DNA from: Piscicola geometra
Lineage: Eukaryota > Annelida > Clitellata > Hirudinida > Piscicolidae
Direction of reading: 5' to 3'
Length of the DNA: 64,000 bases
NCBI GenBank assembly: GCA_943735955.1
Contig: OX030956.1
Location: 3,799,412 to 3,863,411 of the forward strand
Position 1 is the stretch's first letter. Each line of letters starts with the position of its first letter. A model generated the notes under the pieces. That model searched no databases. It was not told the origin of the DNA and was given only the letters and a program-made list of their open reading frames with translations. Shown one piece after another: positions 50,453 through 64,000 of the stretch. The position numbers and the translations under genes were made by a program.

Positions 50453-50742
50453 TTCATAAGAACTAATTAACAATTGAAGTTCTAGTCTTAGCTTTTAAAA
50501 ACTATATAATAATAAATAAATAAACTTTCAACTATTTATTTAAAGTGTACTCCAGAATTAGAGATTACATCTAAATTTTATAAATTTATTTCTAATCCAT
50601 ATTCTAAAATAAATTTAGATTTAACTAAGTTAACATTGAACTTTTTTTGAACGATAATACATATTATTACGCAAATTAACTTTCATTTTCTATTCAAATT
50701 ATATTTTCAATCTACCTAGCTTATAACATTTTGAATAATAAA
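50453..50742. promoter_or_regulatory. Divergent promoter interval, BAP1 / DNLZ
   Basis: 290 bp of AT-rich sequence between two start codons on opposite strands. It probably acts as a bidirectional promoter. No defined motif was recognised. Confidence 0.45.
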
Positions 50743-51450
50743 ATGTTTCGTAAAATATTCACAAAAACTTGTACTTTTATTTTAGCAAATAGAGTTTTAC
50801 CTTACCTTTCAAAGGCAGGAACTCAAGTAATATTTTTTTATTTATACCTCCTAAATTAATATTAATTAGTAAAATCAATATTAAATTAATCAAGAATCTC
50901 AATTGTTGTATATATTATTTATCATTTTTCATAGCAGTTCAATAGAATTGGGCACCAGACAAAATGTATCCACCTATCTCCTGCTTCTTTTCTTCACGAG
51001 CAACAAGCTAGAATGGGAATAGTTTGTACATGCAGTGTCTGCCAGAATAGGTTCTCAAAGACATTTTCAAAGCATTCTTATGAGAAAGGAGTCGTTATAA
51101 TAAGATGCCCTCAATGCAGCTCAAATCATCTAATTGCAGACCATTTAGACTGGTTTAAAGATTTCAAGTTAGTGGAAATTTTTGTTAGGCAACTGATATA
51201 TAATTATTTTTCAATATTTTTTAAATAATTTAAGGCAAAATGTTTATTTCAAAGCTGTAAGAATATAGAAGAAATGTTGGCAGCAAAAGGAGAAAAGGTT
51301 AGAAAGTACTTGAAGGAATCTGATGTTGATCACACAGGAGTTATTGAGATTGATGAGGAATCAAAAAAGGAATTTACTAAAATCGATTCAAGTGACAAAA
51401 ATTGTGACCAAATCAATGAAAAAACTCTTTTACAACTTCCAACAAAATAA
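50743..51450 (+). CDS. DNLZ: DNL-type zinc finger protein, mitochondrial Hsp70 escort (Zim17/DNLZ)
   Basis: Three phase-consistent exons: 50743-50826, 50938-51167, 51255-51450 (169 aa). The family keeps mitochondrial Hsp70 soluble and active. The N-terminus, MFRKIFTKTCTFILANRVL, is a basic, hydrophobic, acid-free presequence. The core is a zinc ribbon with CTCSVC and CPQC pairs, VVIIRCPQCSSNHLIADHLD, then WF and NIEEMLAAKGEKV, in the order of human DNLZ. Phase choice matters: ending exon 2 at 51167 and starting exon 3 at 51255 restores DFNCKNIEE, matching human DLNGKRNIEE. The acidic C-terminal tail is lineage-specific. AATAAA is at 51471. Confidence 0.94.
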
Positions 51451-51605
51451 TTAAATTTTTTTATTGTGATAATAAAAATGTCTTGAAACATTTTTATTTT
51501 GATATTTATGATTTTTATCTAAAAATTAACTCTTTATTTATTTGCTTTCATATATTTTATACTTTGCATTCTAAATTAAAAGAATACATAAACCCATTCA
51601 TTATT

Positions 51606-54600
51606 TTAAAACACATCCGGGTCTTTAGGTTTCTTGTTTGTCGATAGATTCAGTTTCTGTTCCACACGGTTCAAGAAGATGAGTTGAGGATCAGAGGTAT
51701 TGTAAGTGTCGAAAACCTGTACCATGGTGTTCACCATGCTGGGAGAGAATTTCTTTTTTAGAAATTCAAAACGCGATTTGGCGTTTTTGCTCGCCATTTC
51801 TGTTTTATACATTTCTTTTTGTTTCTCTTTCATGTTCCTCATCTACCGTTGTTATAGAGGACATTTTAATGGATAAAAGTTGTATTATTTAAGTACTCAT
51901 ATTTAGGTACAAACAAATATAGAATAAAATATTAAATTCCATATTAAAATAATATTAAATCTAGAGTATCAAAACGAAGCAAACATGATTGAAGGCTTTG
52001 GTATACAGGGCGGGAGTGAGGTTGTGGTACTGGAAGTCGTTCAGGAGGCAGGCGTTCACCTTTGGAATGTACAACTTACCGCTCTTCAAAGCATACTTTT
52101 CCAGTTCTCTGAACGTGCTTTTCGGCTCATCTTAATGGGGTGGAGGTTGTACTGTTAGAATTATCTTCAGCAGAAGCCTAGTGGGAGGTATGTACAAGCT
52201 TAAAAGTACGCAAAAAGATTTTCAAGTTGACTCATATTTCTTGTTTTGCTGCTGAAAAAATTTCAAATTTTTTTAAATAAAATAATTACATGGGTTAATC
52301 CAGAATCGATTACATACTTATGATTTTCCGTGTCTTACTTGTTTTTCAAAATAATGGAAAATCGTATCAAAGACTGGATGCATTTTTTTTAAAGAAAATG
52401 AATATAAAAATATTATCCATGTAAAATTTTTATAATAAATATTACTATATTATCCTTTCTAGCTATTCAAAAGTTAAAAATAGACTAAAAACGCATGTCT
52501 TAAATTTTCTAACAGACCTTTAATATTAAATATTTAATTTTATATATTAGTTAGTTCTATCCAGTTTGATTTATTCAGTCGTAGGCTTATTTAAAGACGT
52601 GGTTTTGCTTCTCTCAACTTTAATAAACATTATTTTATTTCAGCTTTCGGCTATTTTGTTATTTTTCACAATTTCTCACTTTTGATTCTAGCGTTTTTTT
52701 TCCCTCTGATCATTGTGGTTTATCAAGAAACAGGTGAGTACTAAATTTCTAATTTTTTTATTAATACAGTTTATGGGTATAGGAAGGTAAATTTATAATA
52801 TCGGGTTCTCAATGTTTCTTTTTTATAGAACAATATCAACATATTCTATCATGCATACCCTGACGTTAGCACAAAATTCACCGATTCTCAATATACTAGT
52901 ATTAGGTGTCACGAATTTACAATAGTTTTTGTAGTATTTTTATAATACTAATTGAAGAAGCATTGAATGAAGAGTATTTTGAGATAAGCATCGTCTAATA
53001 ATTTATTTCATGAAGCTTCTAAACTAGTAAAATAGCACTGATTGCCCGGGACATTAATAGTATCATGATTTGCTTAGTAATATAGATTTTTCTACAATAC
53101 TGGGTTCTTTTAAAATAATTAAAGTTTTAACGTTAAAAAGTAATTGAATATTAATTAAATTATTTTCAAAAACCATTTCATGAAGTAAAAAGAGCTATTT
53201 TAGTGAAAAATAATAAGTTACGGAGATTTAAATGGCCGTCATTACGGGCGCCATTTTAAAAAGTTGATTTTAAATGTCTCATTTACGCAGCATATAGTAA
53301 CATTTATGTGAAAAAAGAAGGAAAAAAGAAAACTAAACAAAAATTGAATTCAGAAATTTTATATTGTTTTTTAGGTGAGGTTTTATGGCTGTCAGTGTTC
53401 ACTGATAATCTGAAAAACTATTTGCTCAATTAAAAAAGATTAATACAATTATTGTGTTTGAAATTATTTTTATACTCTATAATACATACATGAGTATACA
53501 TAAAGCAAGTTTTTTTGAAATTGAAAACCTAAATATTAGAGACCGACCGAAATTCGGTTCGGTTTCGGTTTCGGCGCCGAAATTACCAATTTTCTTAGTT
53601 TCGGCAATTTTTCAGTTTCGGCCGAATCTAATTTTACAATTTCGGCAATTTTTCGGTTTCGGGCGAAAATAATGTTGTAATTTCGGCTCAATTTCGGTTT
53701 CGCCCGAAATGGATCTCATATTTACCGAAAAACCGAAATTTTTATATATTTATGTAGTTTATCTGATATATCTGTATTCTCAATCGAACTATTAAGTTCG
53801 GATTCGATTCTCTATTAGATATCTATTAGTTATCGTGGTTGATTGATTTAAGGGTGTCATCAGACTAATTATTCGAGTAACATATACAAGCATCTGGAAC
53901 AACAATCATGTATTTGAAATTTAAGTAATTGGCATCCGTTCAATGATGATATTTAACGAAACTTTTTTTAAGCAAATTATATTTCTTAAAACATTTGTTT
54001 ACAAAAATGTTATTGTCAAAAGTAAGTATCTGTATATCCTCAATCGAACTTGAATTATTAAATTTGGGTTTGATTATCATCTCTATTAGATATCTATTAG
54101 ATGTGATGGGAAAGTTAAATGCATCTTTGGCAATGATCCAGAGGGTCGATTTATTAGAGGTACACAAACACCACACACACACACACATTATTCGAATAAG
54201 ATATACAAGCATGTGGAATTCTAGATATCCATGCTTTGAAAAACACTAAATATAAGTCGAAAGAACGAGAAGATTTGGCTTCGATTAATTAATTCAAAAA
54301 TAAATTGTGAGAATGTCGTTAAATCCTATTTGGAAGTTTTTTTACAAAATGTCAGTCTGACCAAAGCAAAGCCTGTCAACAACAACAAATGTTATTCTTT
54401 GGCTTGAAATATACGCTTGTTTGGATTTACTTATTAAACTGGCATTGTTATCGTTAAATACTATTTTTTCATTTTTAATAAAACTTGGAAAAAATTTCGG
54501 TTTCGGCTTCGGTTTCGGCCGAAAATCTTATTACAATTTCGGTTTAATTTCGGTTTCGGCCGAAAATTGATATTCAATTTCGGCTTAATTTCGGTTTCGG

Positions 54601-57309
54601 CCGAAATAAAAATATCTGTTTCGGTCGGTCTCTACTTAATATAGAAAGACACAAAGTCTGTAGTCAATTCTGGATTAACCCACATAGAGGTCGAAAGACT
54701 TGCAATGCTTAAACTTAACTAAGCTGTATTCAAAGTGAAAAGGCTCGAAGGCTGGACAAACGTACTGGGCTTGAATCTGTAGGCGAGTGCAGCTGTCTTG
54801 TACTTCTTGAAGACGTACACAATCTCACTGATCCTGTTCGGACTTGAGCAGATCGGCTCAAACACCGTCACATGACCTGCAGCGAATATAAGAATTGATG
54901 AGAGTGCACTTATATATTCTAAATTGTTTTATAATTAATCATTTGAAAGTTAAAATTTTGTAAAAAGTATTATTACAAATACAATACAATAAAACGACGA
55001 GTATTATTAACGTGGCGTAAACCCGGACGGGCTTCAAGACTTTTAATTAAAATTAAACGACGTCTCATCATCAATGCCACCTCACCTAGCACCTCTCGGA
55101 ACATGGGCACATTGTGCACGTCAGGAAACGTTGCCAGTAGGCATCCGTTCTTGCGGTATACCGACAGAATCTCCTGTTACGCAAAATCGTGATACCGTGA
55201 AACAGTAGAAATACACTTTCTACAACTATATTTTCGCTCAAATACGTAAATAAACCAACATTAAAAAGAATATTTCATATACGACTTATAAGTCAAATAA
55301 TCATGCGAGCTCAATAGACCATAGACTAGGCATAACAATTCTATGAAAAGTAATTGCGATGGCATACAAACCTTCATGATCACGTCATCCACCACAACTT
55401 TTCCCTTCTTGTTGTATCGTGTGTTCCTCACGTGCTGTGCTATCGGATTCACAAGAGTTGTGTCCTGAAAACGATTTTTAGTGAAAAACTGAAATAATTA
55501 TAGTTATAATTTACTTAGAAATAGGCCATTCAATTCAATAAACTTATTATTTAAAAAAATAGAAAAAAAAGATGTTTGAAAGAATGCAGACGACAGACCT
55601 GGCATTCGCTGCTTCTCTTGTTGTCGTTGCAGTCTGGAATGAGTTTCTTGTAGGAGAGGAGGGACAGGAAGTAGGGTGAACACTTGTAGTTGTCAAGTCT
55701 CCTGAACTGCTCCTCCATCTTGTTGTACAGACACGAACTCAACTGGTCCTCGCAGTTGATCTTGCACTTGAAGAAGCTTTCAACCTCCTTTGGAACTCCC
55801 TCGATCTCTCGGTTCAAACAGACACTAGCCGCGGCCACTGTGAAGATGACCAGGACGCTGAAGAGTAATTCTTGAGTCTCCGATAGTCTGTGGTCTATTT
55901 GAGGTGTTTTGTGGTTTATATGTTCAGGTATTTTCGATTAGAAGTGACTGTTGCAATAAATATAAGTAATATGAAATAAAAAAGCTGTTTAGAATAATAC
56001 ACTTCAAAAGTCAGAAGAAATAAGTATAAGCCACCGGAATCTTCAAGCTCTTTATTAAACGTCTGAAAGTATATTTTTTTAAATGATTTATTCCATAAAA
56101 CTTGCACACACCTCTTATTTGAAAGTGTCTTCTTATAAACCATGTATAAATTAACGAAAAATAAGAATCCCAAATCAAAACATATTGTAGTATCTCAACG
56201 TAAGTCATATAATATATTAAGAAACTTTTCTTGTTTTTAATTTTTTTAAATATACTGTTTAATATAATTGTTAGAAATACTTCATACGCAAAAGAATCAA
56301 GAAGACACCTTCTTGAGGAGGTCGATGGAGGCGAGACTGTAGAGGAATTCGTTGAAGTCGATGCTCTGGAAGCTGTGCTTGAGTTTGTAGATGTAGCGGA
56401 TGTCGTCGATGTCGTTGGGCGTGATGTCGATCTGGAGTTTGTCGACGATGGTGTACACCCTTCTGATCGACGAGATGATCTGTGGCACCTCGATCACGTT
56501 GAACAGCTGTGTGGTGTAAAGCGCTAGATTAATACATTTGTTTGCTTGATTGATTGGTTGATTGATAAATATACTATTTTGAAGTGAATATGATTATGGA
56601 AAAAAACGAAAAATTTTAATTCGTAAACTTCACCTGCAGGAAAAGTTCGATCTTCTTGGGTGGAATTGGCTTGAACCACTTTGGTGGAGTGACCGATTTG
56701 CTTTGTTCCATGTATTCTTCCATCATTCTCTTGTTTGCGGCCAAGGCTTCTTTAGTGAAATCTTCGATAAAAATTTAGTATTTATTATTCCACAGATTTT
56801 ATTTCTATAGATTAATAATATTTTTTTTTAAATGTGACTTTTTAAGATTCGTGATGTTTTATTGTTATTATTTGTTCTTAACTAATTCGCATATTTTAAG
56901 TCTGATTGTTGAATAACATATTATACAAATCTTCAATATCTTACTTTGTGAAGATGAAAAAATGAAAATATATTACAAACCACTTTCACTGTAATATGTA
57001 TACGAAGGGTCTATAGGATGGAAGTAACTTTGTGTTAAGGCCTTATTTTTGGCCGTTTTAATGGCATGGCTGATTTCACTGAAGCCTGGAATTACTGAAT
57101 CAAACTTATCAGAACACCTGGAAATGGATGAAAATGAAAAGAAATTTCAAAATACGGAATAATGACCAATAAAGATAAAAACTGATAGTTGTTCACCAAA
57201 GAAAGTCTTTTATTTTTTTCCTTCTTTCTATGTCTTCTACAGATTGACTCTTTTCGTCCAGACAATCTAATCCTTGCTCTTGCTCAGTTTTAGCTTTCTT
57301 TTTAGACAT
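51606..57309 (-). CDS. Unrecognised 503-aa protein with EF-hand-like and Cys-rich segments
   Basis: Ten exons with a continuous frame: 57309-57197, 57117-56981, 56761-56634, 56506-56307, 55857-55599, 55464-55372, 55173-55086, 54876-54766, 52130-51985, 51842-51606. I do not recognise the family. Visible features: a Lys/Glu-rich N-terminus (MSKKKAKTEQEQ); PSYTYYSESG; PPKWFKPIPPKK; a helix-loop-helix segment ending SIDFNEFLYSLAS that resembles the second half of an EF-hand; a cysteine-containing block (FFKCKINCEDQLSSC, NYKCSPYFLSLL, PDCNDNKRSSEC); then LLATFPDVHNVPMF and a basic coiled-coil end (MRNMKEKQKEMYKTEM) finishing KPKDPDVF. Composition suggests a cytoskeletal or ciliary protein, but that is only an impression. 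The exon 4 donor is weak: GT|GTCTTC is needed for frame, and AAG|GTGTCT would break it. Intron 8 carries a hAT-like element. Confidence 0.75.
53537..54634. mobile_element. Non-autonomous hAT-like DNA transposon
   Basis: The ends are perfect 16-bp inverted repeats TAGAGACCGACCGAAA. They are flanked by 8-bp near-identical direct repeats, CTAAATAT at 53529-53536 and CTTAATAT at 54635-54642, as expected for hAT insertions. Many subterminal copies of TTTCGGTTTCGGCCGAAA-like sequence lie at both ends (53549-53735 and 54495-54625). The centre contains an internal duplication. There is no transposase ORF. It sits in intron 8 of the unrecognised - strand gene. Confidence 0.85.
54968..55030. repeat. 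Dispersed repeat copy 2 (AACGTGGCGTAAA)
   Basis: Partner of 32795-32860: ATACAATAAAACGACGAGTA then AACGTGGCGTAAA. It lies in an intron of the unrecognised gene. Confidence 0.5.
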
Positions 57310-57469
57310 TTCAACGAATTCTTCAATTTGTTTTGTATAAAGTTTATACTATAAACAAACTATTTTATTTTCAAATCTCTATTACGTTTTATTTACAAAT
57401 ATATTAATAGCTCTATTCTTTTTATATCTCAAATTAACTTTTAAATTTGTAAAAGCTATTTTTCAAAAA
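57310..57469. promoter_or_regulatory. Divergent promoter interval, unrecognised gene / NDUFAF2
   Basis: 160 bp between opposed start codons. It must contain both transcription starts unless 5' UTRs overlap. An in-frame stretch upstream of the - strand ATG follows a possible acceptor (gtttatag), so a further 5' exon there is possible. Confidence 0.4.
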
Positions 57470-58121
57470 ATGTCCTCAAAGAATGTGGGCTTCTTAAGGC
57501 ATATGTGGACTACTTTCAAAAAGTCTTTGGTAATTTATCGCACTAAAGATGTTTACGTGGGTTCAGACGAGTTTGGAAACAAATATTACGAAAGGGAGCA
57601 TGGTTAGATGGTTAAAAGTGATTTTATAAGACCTCTAATATGAATATGACAGATTCACATCATCCTTTTCCCTGTATGTAAAGTGCAGATGAGCAAAAGG
57701 AACTGAAGAGGCAGAGAAAGATTGTGCCTTTGAGCGAGGACCAATCAGAAGTCCCTACAGTTCCCGTAGAGTGGATGAGTTTGTATTTTAACTTAACATT
57801 TTTAAGCATTAGATATTTTATAAAATAGAGATTTAAATTAAGATAGTTTTAGAAAAATACATATTTATTTTTATTTAGCCTGGCTGCAAGGTAGAAGACA
57901 AGATGCTCCTTCAGAAGAGGCACCTACTTTATTAGTTTTCAGATATTCAAATTTGAAAACATTAAAAAAATTCATAAATCTTCATCAATGTATGAATGTT
58001 ATTTTAATTTTTATATGAGATTGAAAAATAAATGTAGGAAATTATGAAGAACAAAGAAGAAGCATTAAGAGTTTTAGCTAGGGTTGCTAACTTGAAAGAT
58101 AATTCTGAGGTTACTGTTTGA
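57470..58121 (+). CDS. NDUFAF2: NDUFAF2 (mimitin), complex I assembly factor
   Basis: Four phase-consistent exons: 57470-57602, 57689-57778, 57879-57919, 58038-58121 (115 aa). NDUFAF2 is a paralogue of subunit NDUFA12/B17.2 that binds a late complex I intermediate in mitochondria. Family markers in order are HMWTTFKKSLV, DVYVGSDEFGNKYYERE, RQRKIVP, VPVEWMTWLQGRRQDAPSEE, then EIMKNKEEALRV. The protein is shorter than human NDUFAF2 because the C-terminal extension is absent. Intron 3 has a GC donor (GAG|GCACCT); no GT donor gives a consistent frame. AATAAA is at 58226. Confidence 0.92.
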
Positions 58122-60939
58122 TAAAAATTCTGTTATAAAAAATTACTTGGACTTCAAACATATTTTTTTCAAGTGTTATCCATAAGTTATTAAATTATTT
58201 GAAAAAATAATTATAATTATTTTTAAATAAAGGTTTTTTGGTAACTTCAGAAAAAAACTGAAGAACTCTCACCCTCTCAAAAAGCCATCCTAAGTATCTT
58301 CCATTAATTCTGTTGCAAATATATTTCAGAATTTTGTTCCTCTTTTTTCTGGTTAAAGAAGATTTCAATATGTTTTTAAAATTAGTAAAATAAGTCAAAT
58401 AAGATATCAAATAATGAAAATATAAATTCTGATAATAATACTGATGATAATATGATTGAAACCTCACTACACAGGTTCGAAATTTCCGATCAGGCCTGAA
58501 TACGAGAAGATACCAGGAACGCATGATAAATAATTCCTTGCTTGAAGAATGTTATTTTATTCTTTTTAATGCTGCTTATTATCTTTTAATTATTTTTAAT
58601 ATTATCTGAGTGAATATTTTAATTTCGAAGATTTAGTTCCTTTTCTATAATTAGTACTAATTGATCAGACGCTTTTACCGTAAAAGTATTTAAATATAGA
58701 TTAACTTAATTTAACTTTTAACATTTAAAATTTCCATGAAAAGAATATATTCAATTCAAGCTATTACATTTACTTTCGTTATAGCGTGACTACTAAAGAG
58801 TGGAGAAGTTCGATTTATGGATGCCATTACATGTAATCGATATTACTTATCCTTTTCTGAAAGAATATCTATGAAGGGAAAAATACGAATAAGTTAAAAG
58901 GAATTCTCTTATAATCTGAATAAAAAAAGTTTTAAAAAAGTCAAAATATATAAGCAAAACGTGTTTCCCAGATTGATTCTAAATACCAATAGTTACTAAT
59001 GTGTTTTTTTAGTTTTTAGGAAATTTATTGAGTTTACAAAATAAAACAGAATTTTAAAATAGAATGTAAACTTTAAATTCCTATTTAAACTTTTGTTTTA
59101 TTGCACACAATAGCCAGAGCAGCCCGGTAGTTTATGACTTGTCCAGAAAAGTAATTTCGTAATGATTTTCTCATTTCGTCGAGTCTCGCAACCGTATGTA
59201 TTATATCTTTATAATATATTTAATATATATGCTCACGACTTATTTAGAATGTACCAAAAAAACAAAAAAATTGTTATTTTTTGTTTTCATCAGCGTAAGT
59301 TTTTTCCATCGTTGCTGGCTCTCTTACCACTCTCATTCAATTATTATTTGATTTAATTTTGCTATTCATATGAACATCAAAAACTGAATCCTATTTGAGC
59401 AATACGAATACCTAAAGCTCCATCAAGCACCAGCGTGCCTGAAGCCGAATTGAAGGTATCTGCTTGAATAATTGAAAAGCTTAGCCATTCATTTTTATTC
59501 TCTCTAAAATATTCTTTAAAAAACGTACTTTTAGGTTCGAAAGCTTCTAAATTAGAGGATAAATCACGTCTTGAGACCTTTTGAGCCAGTGTCATTGCCA
59601 CTCCACAGCAGTTCGACTGCGCATCAATTGACGATAAACGCATTTTAAAAGCGAATTCGAAATAGATTTTCTGCTAAACAAAAATCAGTAGAATTTAAAC
59701 CATCCGTTAAAAGCTACATTTTTTTGTATAATCGAATTACAAAGAAGATCACCATTCCATCACTGACATTTTATGACTCTTTTACTCCAAAAACGATTTA
59801 AAAAACATACTTTTAAATATGAATTCACATATTGAAAAGCTTTTCAATAAAAATATTTTAATGAAAATTTTACAACTTTGAAGATTAACTGAGTATTTGT
59901 GATTTAGCGTTCAAGTAATGTTAGTTTCGCATGCAAGCCTATAAAAGAATCCATAAAACACTTGTGTAGTCAATCTTGGCCATGTCCATGCACTTGAACC
60001 GAGCATAAAAAGGTTTTTCATCAAATGTTTTTACCACGCTTTACAATGCAGATTTTGATATAATGTAATTTTTATTTACATATAAACCTCTCCAGAATAC
60101 ATAAAACCGTATTAATAATATTAATTAATTAATTGATGTTGATTAAAATATTAGGACGAAACAAACTTAATAAAAGTTCGTTAAATAAAAAATTATTCGA
60201 CAAATCATTAAATTGTAAGTAAAATTCTGTAAATAAGTTGATTAATTATATAGTATTATTTTATTTTATATTATTATATAATGAAATAAATTGTTGATGT
60301 TATTTATATATATCTTAGTATCAATTAAATCTCTTTTTAAAATAGATATACGGTATAAATACCAATATATTCGCACACTTTTAAATCATTGTTGTTTCTA
60401 ATTCCGAAAAGATAAATTCTTTTCGTCAACCAATTAAAAAAATCTAAATTAATAAATATTCAAGTTCTTTGCTCATTAGTCTTTTCATTCTCACTCAAAT
60501 TAAATAATATTATTTAAATACAGTTACGAGTATTATTATTATTATTCACCATAATTACCCTCATAAAATTTATGTTTGAACTAGGGCCCAAAAAATATTT
60601 GTTGCTTAATGATGTCTGAATATTTTTGGTGTCTAACAATCTAGTATTTTAAGGTAATCTTTTTTTATACTTTTGAAAGAGGTTTGTTTATGTACAGTAA
60701 AAACGAGAAAGACCTGAAAATCAGGCAAATCGTTGAGTAAATGGTTCACTTTTTATTGTATAAAAGGAGCGTTAGAAATATAGCTAAAGACTTAATACTC
60801 ACTCAAGGAATCTAAAAGTTTGACTGGAACGACTATATTTAATCTCAAAGATTTTATAAGCTCTTTCCATCCAATTCGCGTTAACCATGCATTTCACGGA
60901 TTTTCAGGTTCTTCGCGAAAAACCGGCTTACGCGTGTTG

Positions 60940-60983
<44 letters not shown>

Positions 60984-61512
60984 AAGTATACTATATATAG
61001 TTATTTATATATATATATACACACGGGGCGTGACACGGTACACACACGTTGCACAAAGCAGCGAGGAGGCAGAGTGGCTGCAGTGTAAATGGGATGCAGT
61101 GCATGATCACTTTGCACTTTTAACGGCACCAAACTTGCCTTGATTTAAAGTCTCGTTTTCACTAAATAATGCATTTATTCGTTGTTGAAGGGTCAACTGT
61201 GTGTTTGAGGGTTGCGCGTAGCTTGAAGTGTGGACAGATTTGAGAGTTGAACGTTTCTATTGTCTCAAAGCCGATCGTTGACCTCTCCATCTGCACAGCG
61301 ATTCACGAACTTCAAAATATGAAATTCTGAAGATTGATTCTCGAAGAATAGGACGAAAAAAATAATAATTTAGCGATAAATCACTAACGATTAATTGAAT
61401 AAAACGCAAATCCTAAACAAAAATGCACAACAAAAAAGTTGTTACGAAGTTGCAGGAGTGAGAATAGTTTTCAATTTCTCTTCATCGGAATTTATTTTAT
61501 AGGAATCTCAAC
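58122..61512. other. Intergenic / neurexin upstream region
   Basis: 3.4 kb of AT-rich sequence. It includes one possible terminal exon at 59377 (listed separately) and TA-rich stretches at 60941-60980 and 61000-61020. A less AT-rich segment at 61020-61300 may be a promoter or 5' UTR. No LNS or EGF exons of neurexin were found. Confidence 0.5.
59377..59670 (-). CDS. Possible orphan terminal exon
   Basis: On the - strand a good acceptor (ttttgtttagcag at about 59671) opens a 97-codon frame beginning KIYFEFAFKMRLSSIDAQSN and ending GIRIAQIGFSF and a stop. The composition is protein-like (CCGVAMTLAQK, FFKEYFRENKNEWLSF) and less repetitive than random frames here. No upstream exon or family was recognised. 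It could be the last exon of a gene whose other exons I missed, a decayed element, or chance. Confidence 0.3.
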   Translation of the reverse strand, partial: KIYFEFAFKMRLSSIDAQSNCCGVAMTLAQKVSRRDLSSNLEAFEPKSTFFKEYFRENKNEWLSFSIIQADTFNSASGTLVLDGALGIRIAQIGFSF

Positions 61513-63406
<1,894 letters not shown>

Positions 63407-64000
63407 CGGCAAGAACACTGTCGATCCGAGTTGTATATGAGATGTGTGACGTTCTTCTCCAGATAGAGTTTAAAAGCATATGTGTACATTTGTCTTATAT
63501 AAAATAATTTGAAATTAGTTGTCGTTTCATTATTTATTTATTAGTAATAACACGGTTAGTTTTTCTAGTTGTTAAATATGAAGTATAATTGTTGTTTGAC
63601 AAATCAATTTCTGGATTTTATTTATTTACAAAATGTTATAAATATATTAAACATCACCTAAACAAACTTACATTCAATTTTTCATTTGTTGCTTTTCTGT
63701 ATTATATCATAAATGCTTTATAATCAATCAAGAAGTATAAATTGTAGTTCTTAAACAGACGTTCGTCTTTCCGTTTGATCAATTGATTTTTTGGCAACTA
63801 TTTGTCATGTAAAACAAGAATATTGTGTATATATACCTAGAATTATTTGTCTGTGTGAAAAACTGTGAGAAGGGTGTGATTAGGTATTGAAGTGAAATAC
63901 ATTTAAAAAATCGATCTTTTGATATTTTTATGGATAACAAATATAGTTCCCTCTTCAAATGTAATGTTATTTCATTGAGCTTTTCAATGTTTTTCAATGT
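63407..64000. other. Neurexin 3' UTR and flank
   Basis: AT-rich; no further gene recognised up to the window edge. Confidence 0.55.

Noticed and set aside
58195..58524. 109-codon - strand frame rich in Tyr, Lys and Phe
   Set aside because: Overlaps the NDUFAF2 3' end, has AT-driven composition and no splice or domain evidence.

Overview
This window is animal nuclear DNA. It has multi-exon protein-coding genes with GT-AG introns, AT-rich intergenic DNA and a very heavy load of simple repeats. Gene content (neurexin, tetraspanin, BAP1, AMPK beta, a RUFY protein) is metazoan. The neurexin tail ends in EWYV rather than the vertebrate EYYV, and TTAGGG telomere-type repeats occur internally, so I favour a protostome invertebrate, possibly a lophotrochozoan such as an annelid. 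The species is not provable from this sequence.

Layout: (1) 1-5768 (+): last nine coding exons of a RUFY-family gene embedded in satellites. (2) 7228-14416 (+): complete tetraspanin, 8 exons, 272 aa. (3) 16963-28213 (-): complete V-ATPase subunit a, 24 exons, 868 aa. (4) 28746-35336 (+): CNOT4, 14 exons, divergent from the V-ATPase gene. (5) 35932-38263 (+): unrecognised Lys/Glu-rich protein. (6) 39150-40772 (-): thymidylate kinase. (7) 40926-41376: a LINE 3' remnant invaded by a small fold-back element carrying telomere-type repeats. (8) 42149-44521 (-): AMPK beta. (9) 45443-50452 (-): complete BAP1, divergent from (10) 50743-51450 (+): DNLZ/Zim17-type mitochondrial zinc-ribbon protein. (11) 51606-57309 (-): unrecognised 503-aa protein with a hAT-like element in its longest intron, divergent from (12) 57470-58121 (+): NDUFAF2. 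(13) 61513-63406 (+): short neurexin-type membrane protein without LNS domains.

Exons were assigned by joining reading frames across splice sites and checking that the phase is continuous from start to stop. For V-ATPase a, CNOT4, BAP1, AMPK beta, tetraspanin, DNLZ and NDUFAF2 every junction is phase-consistent. No transcript data were available. The genes are unrelated housekeeping or neuronal genes and do not form an operon; three pairs share short divergent promoter intervals.

The most unusual signal is in the introns. In about the first 50 kb, G/T-rich arrays (TG, TGG, TAG, GAT) sit immediately after 5' splice sites, and C/A-rich arrays (CA, CCA, CTA, ACAACC) sit immediately before 3' splice sites, always on the sense strand, in genes of both orientations. 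In several introns the two arrays are complementary and could pair in the pre-mRNA, bringing the splice sites together. The 50.4-61 kb genes have short AT-rich introns and lack this.
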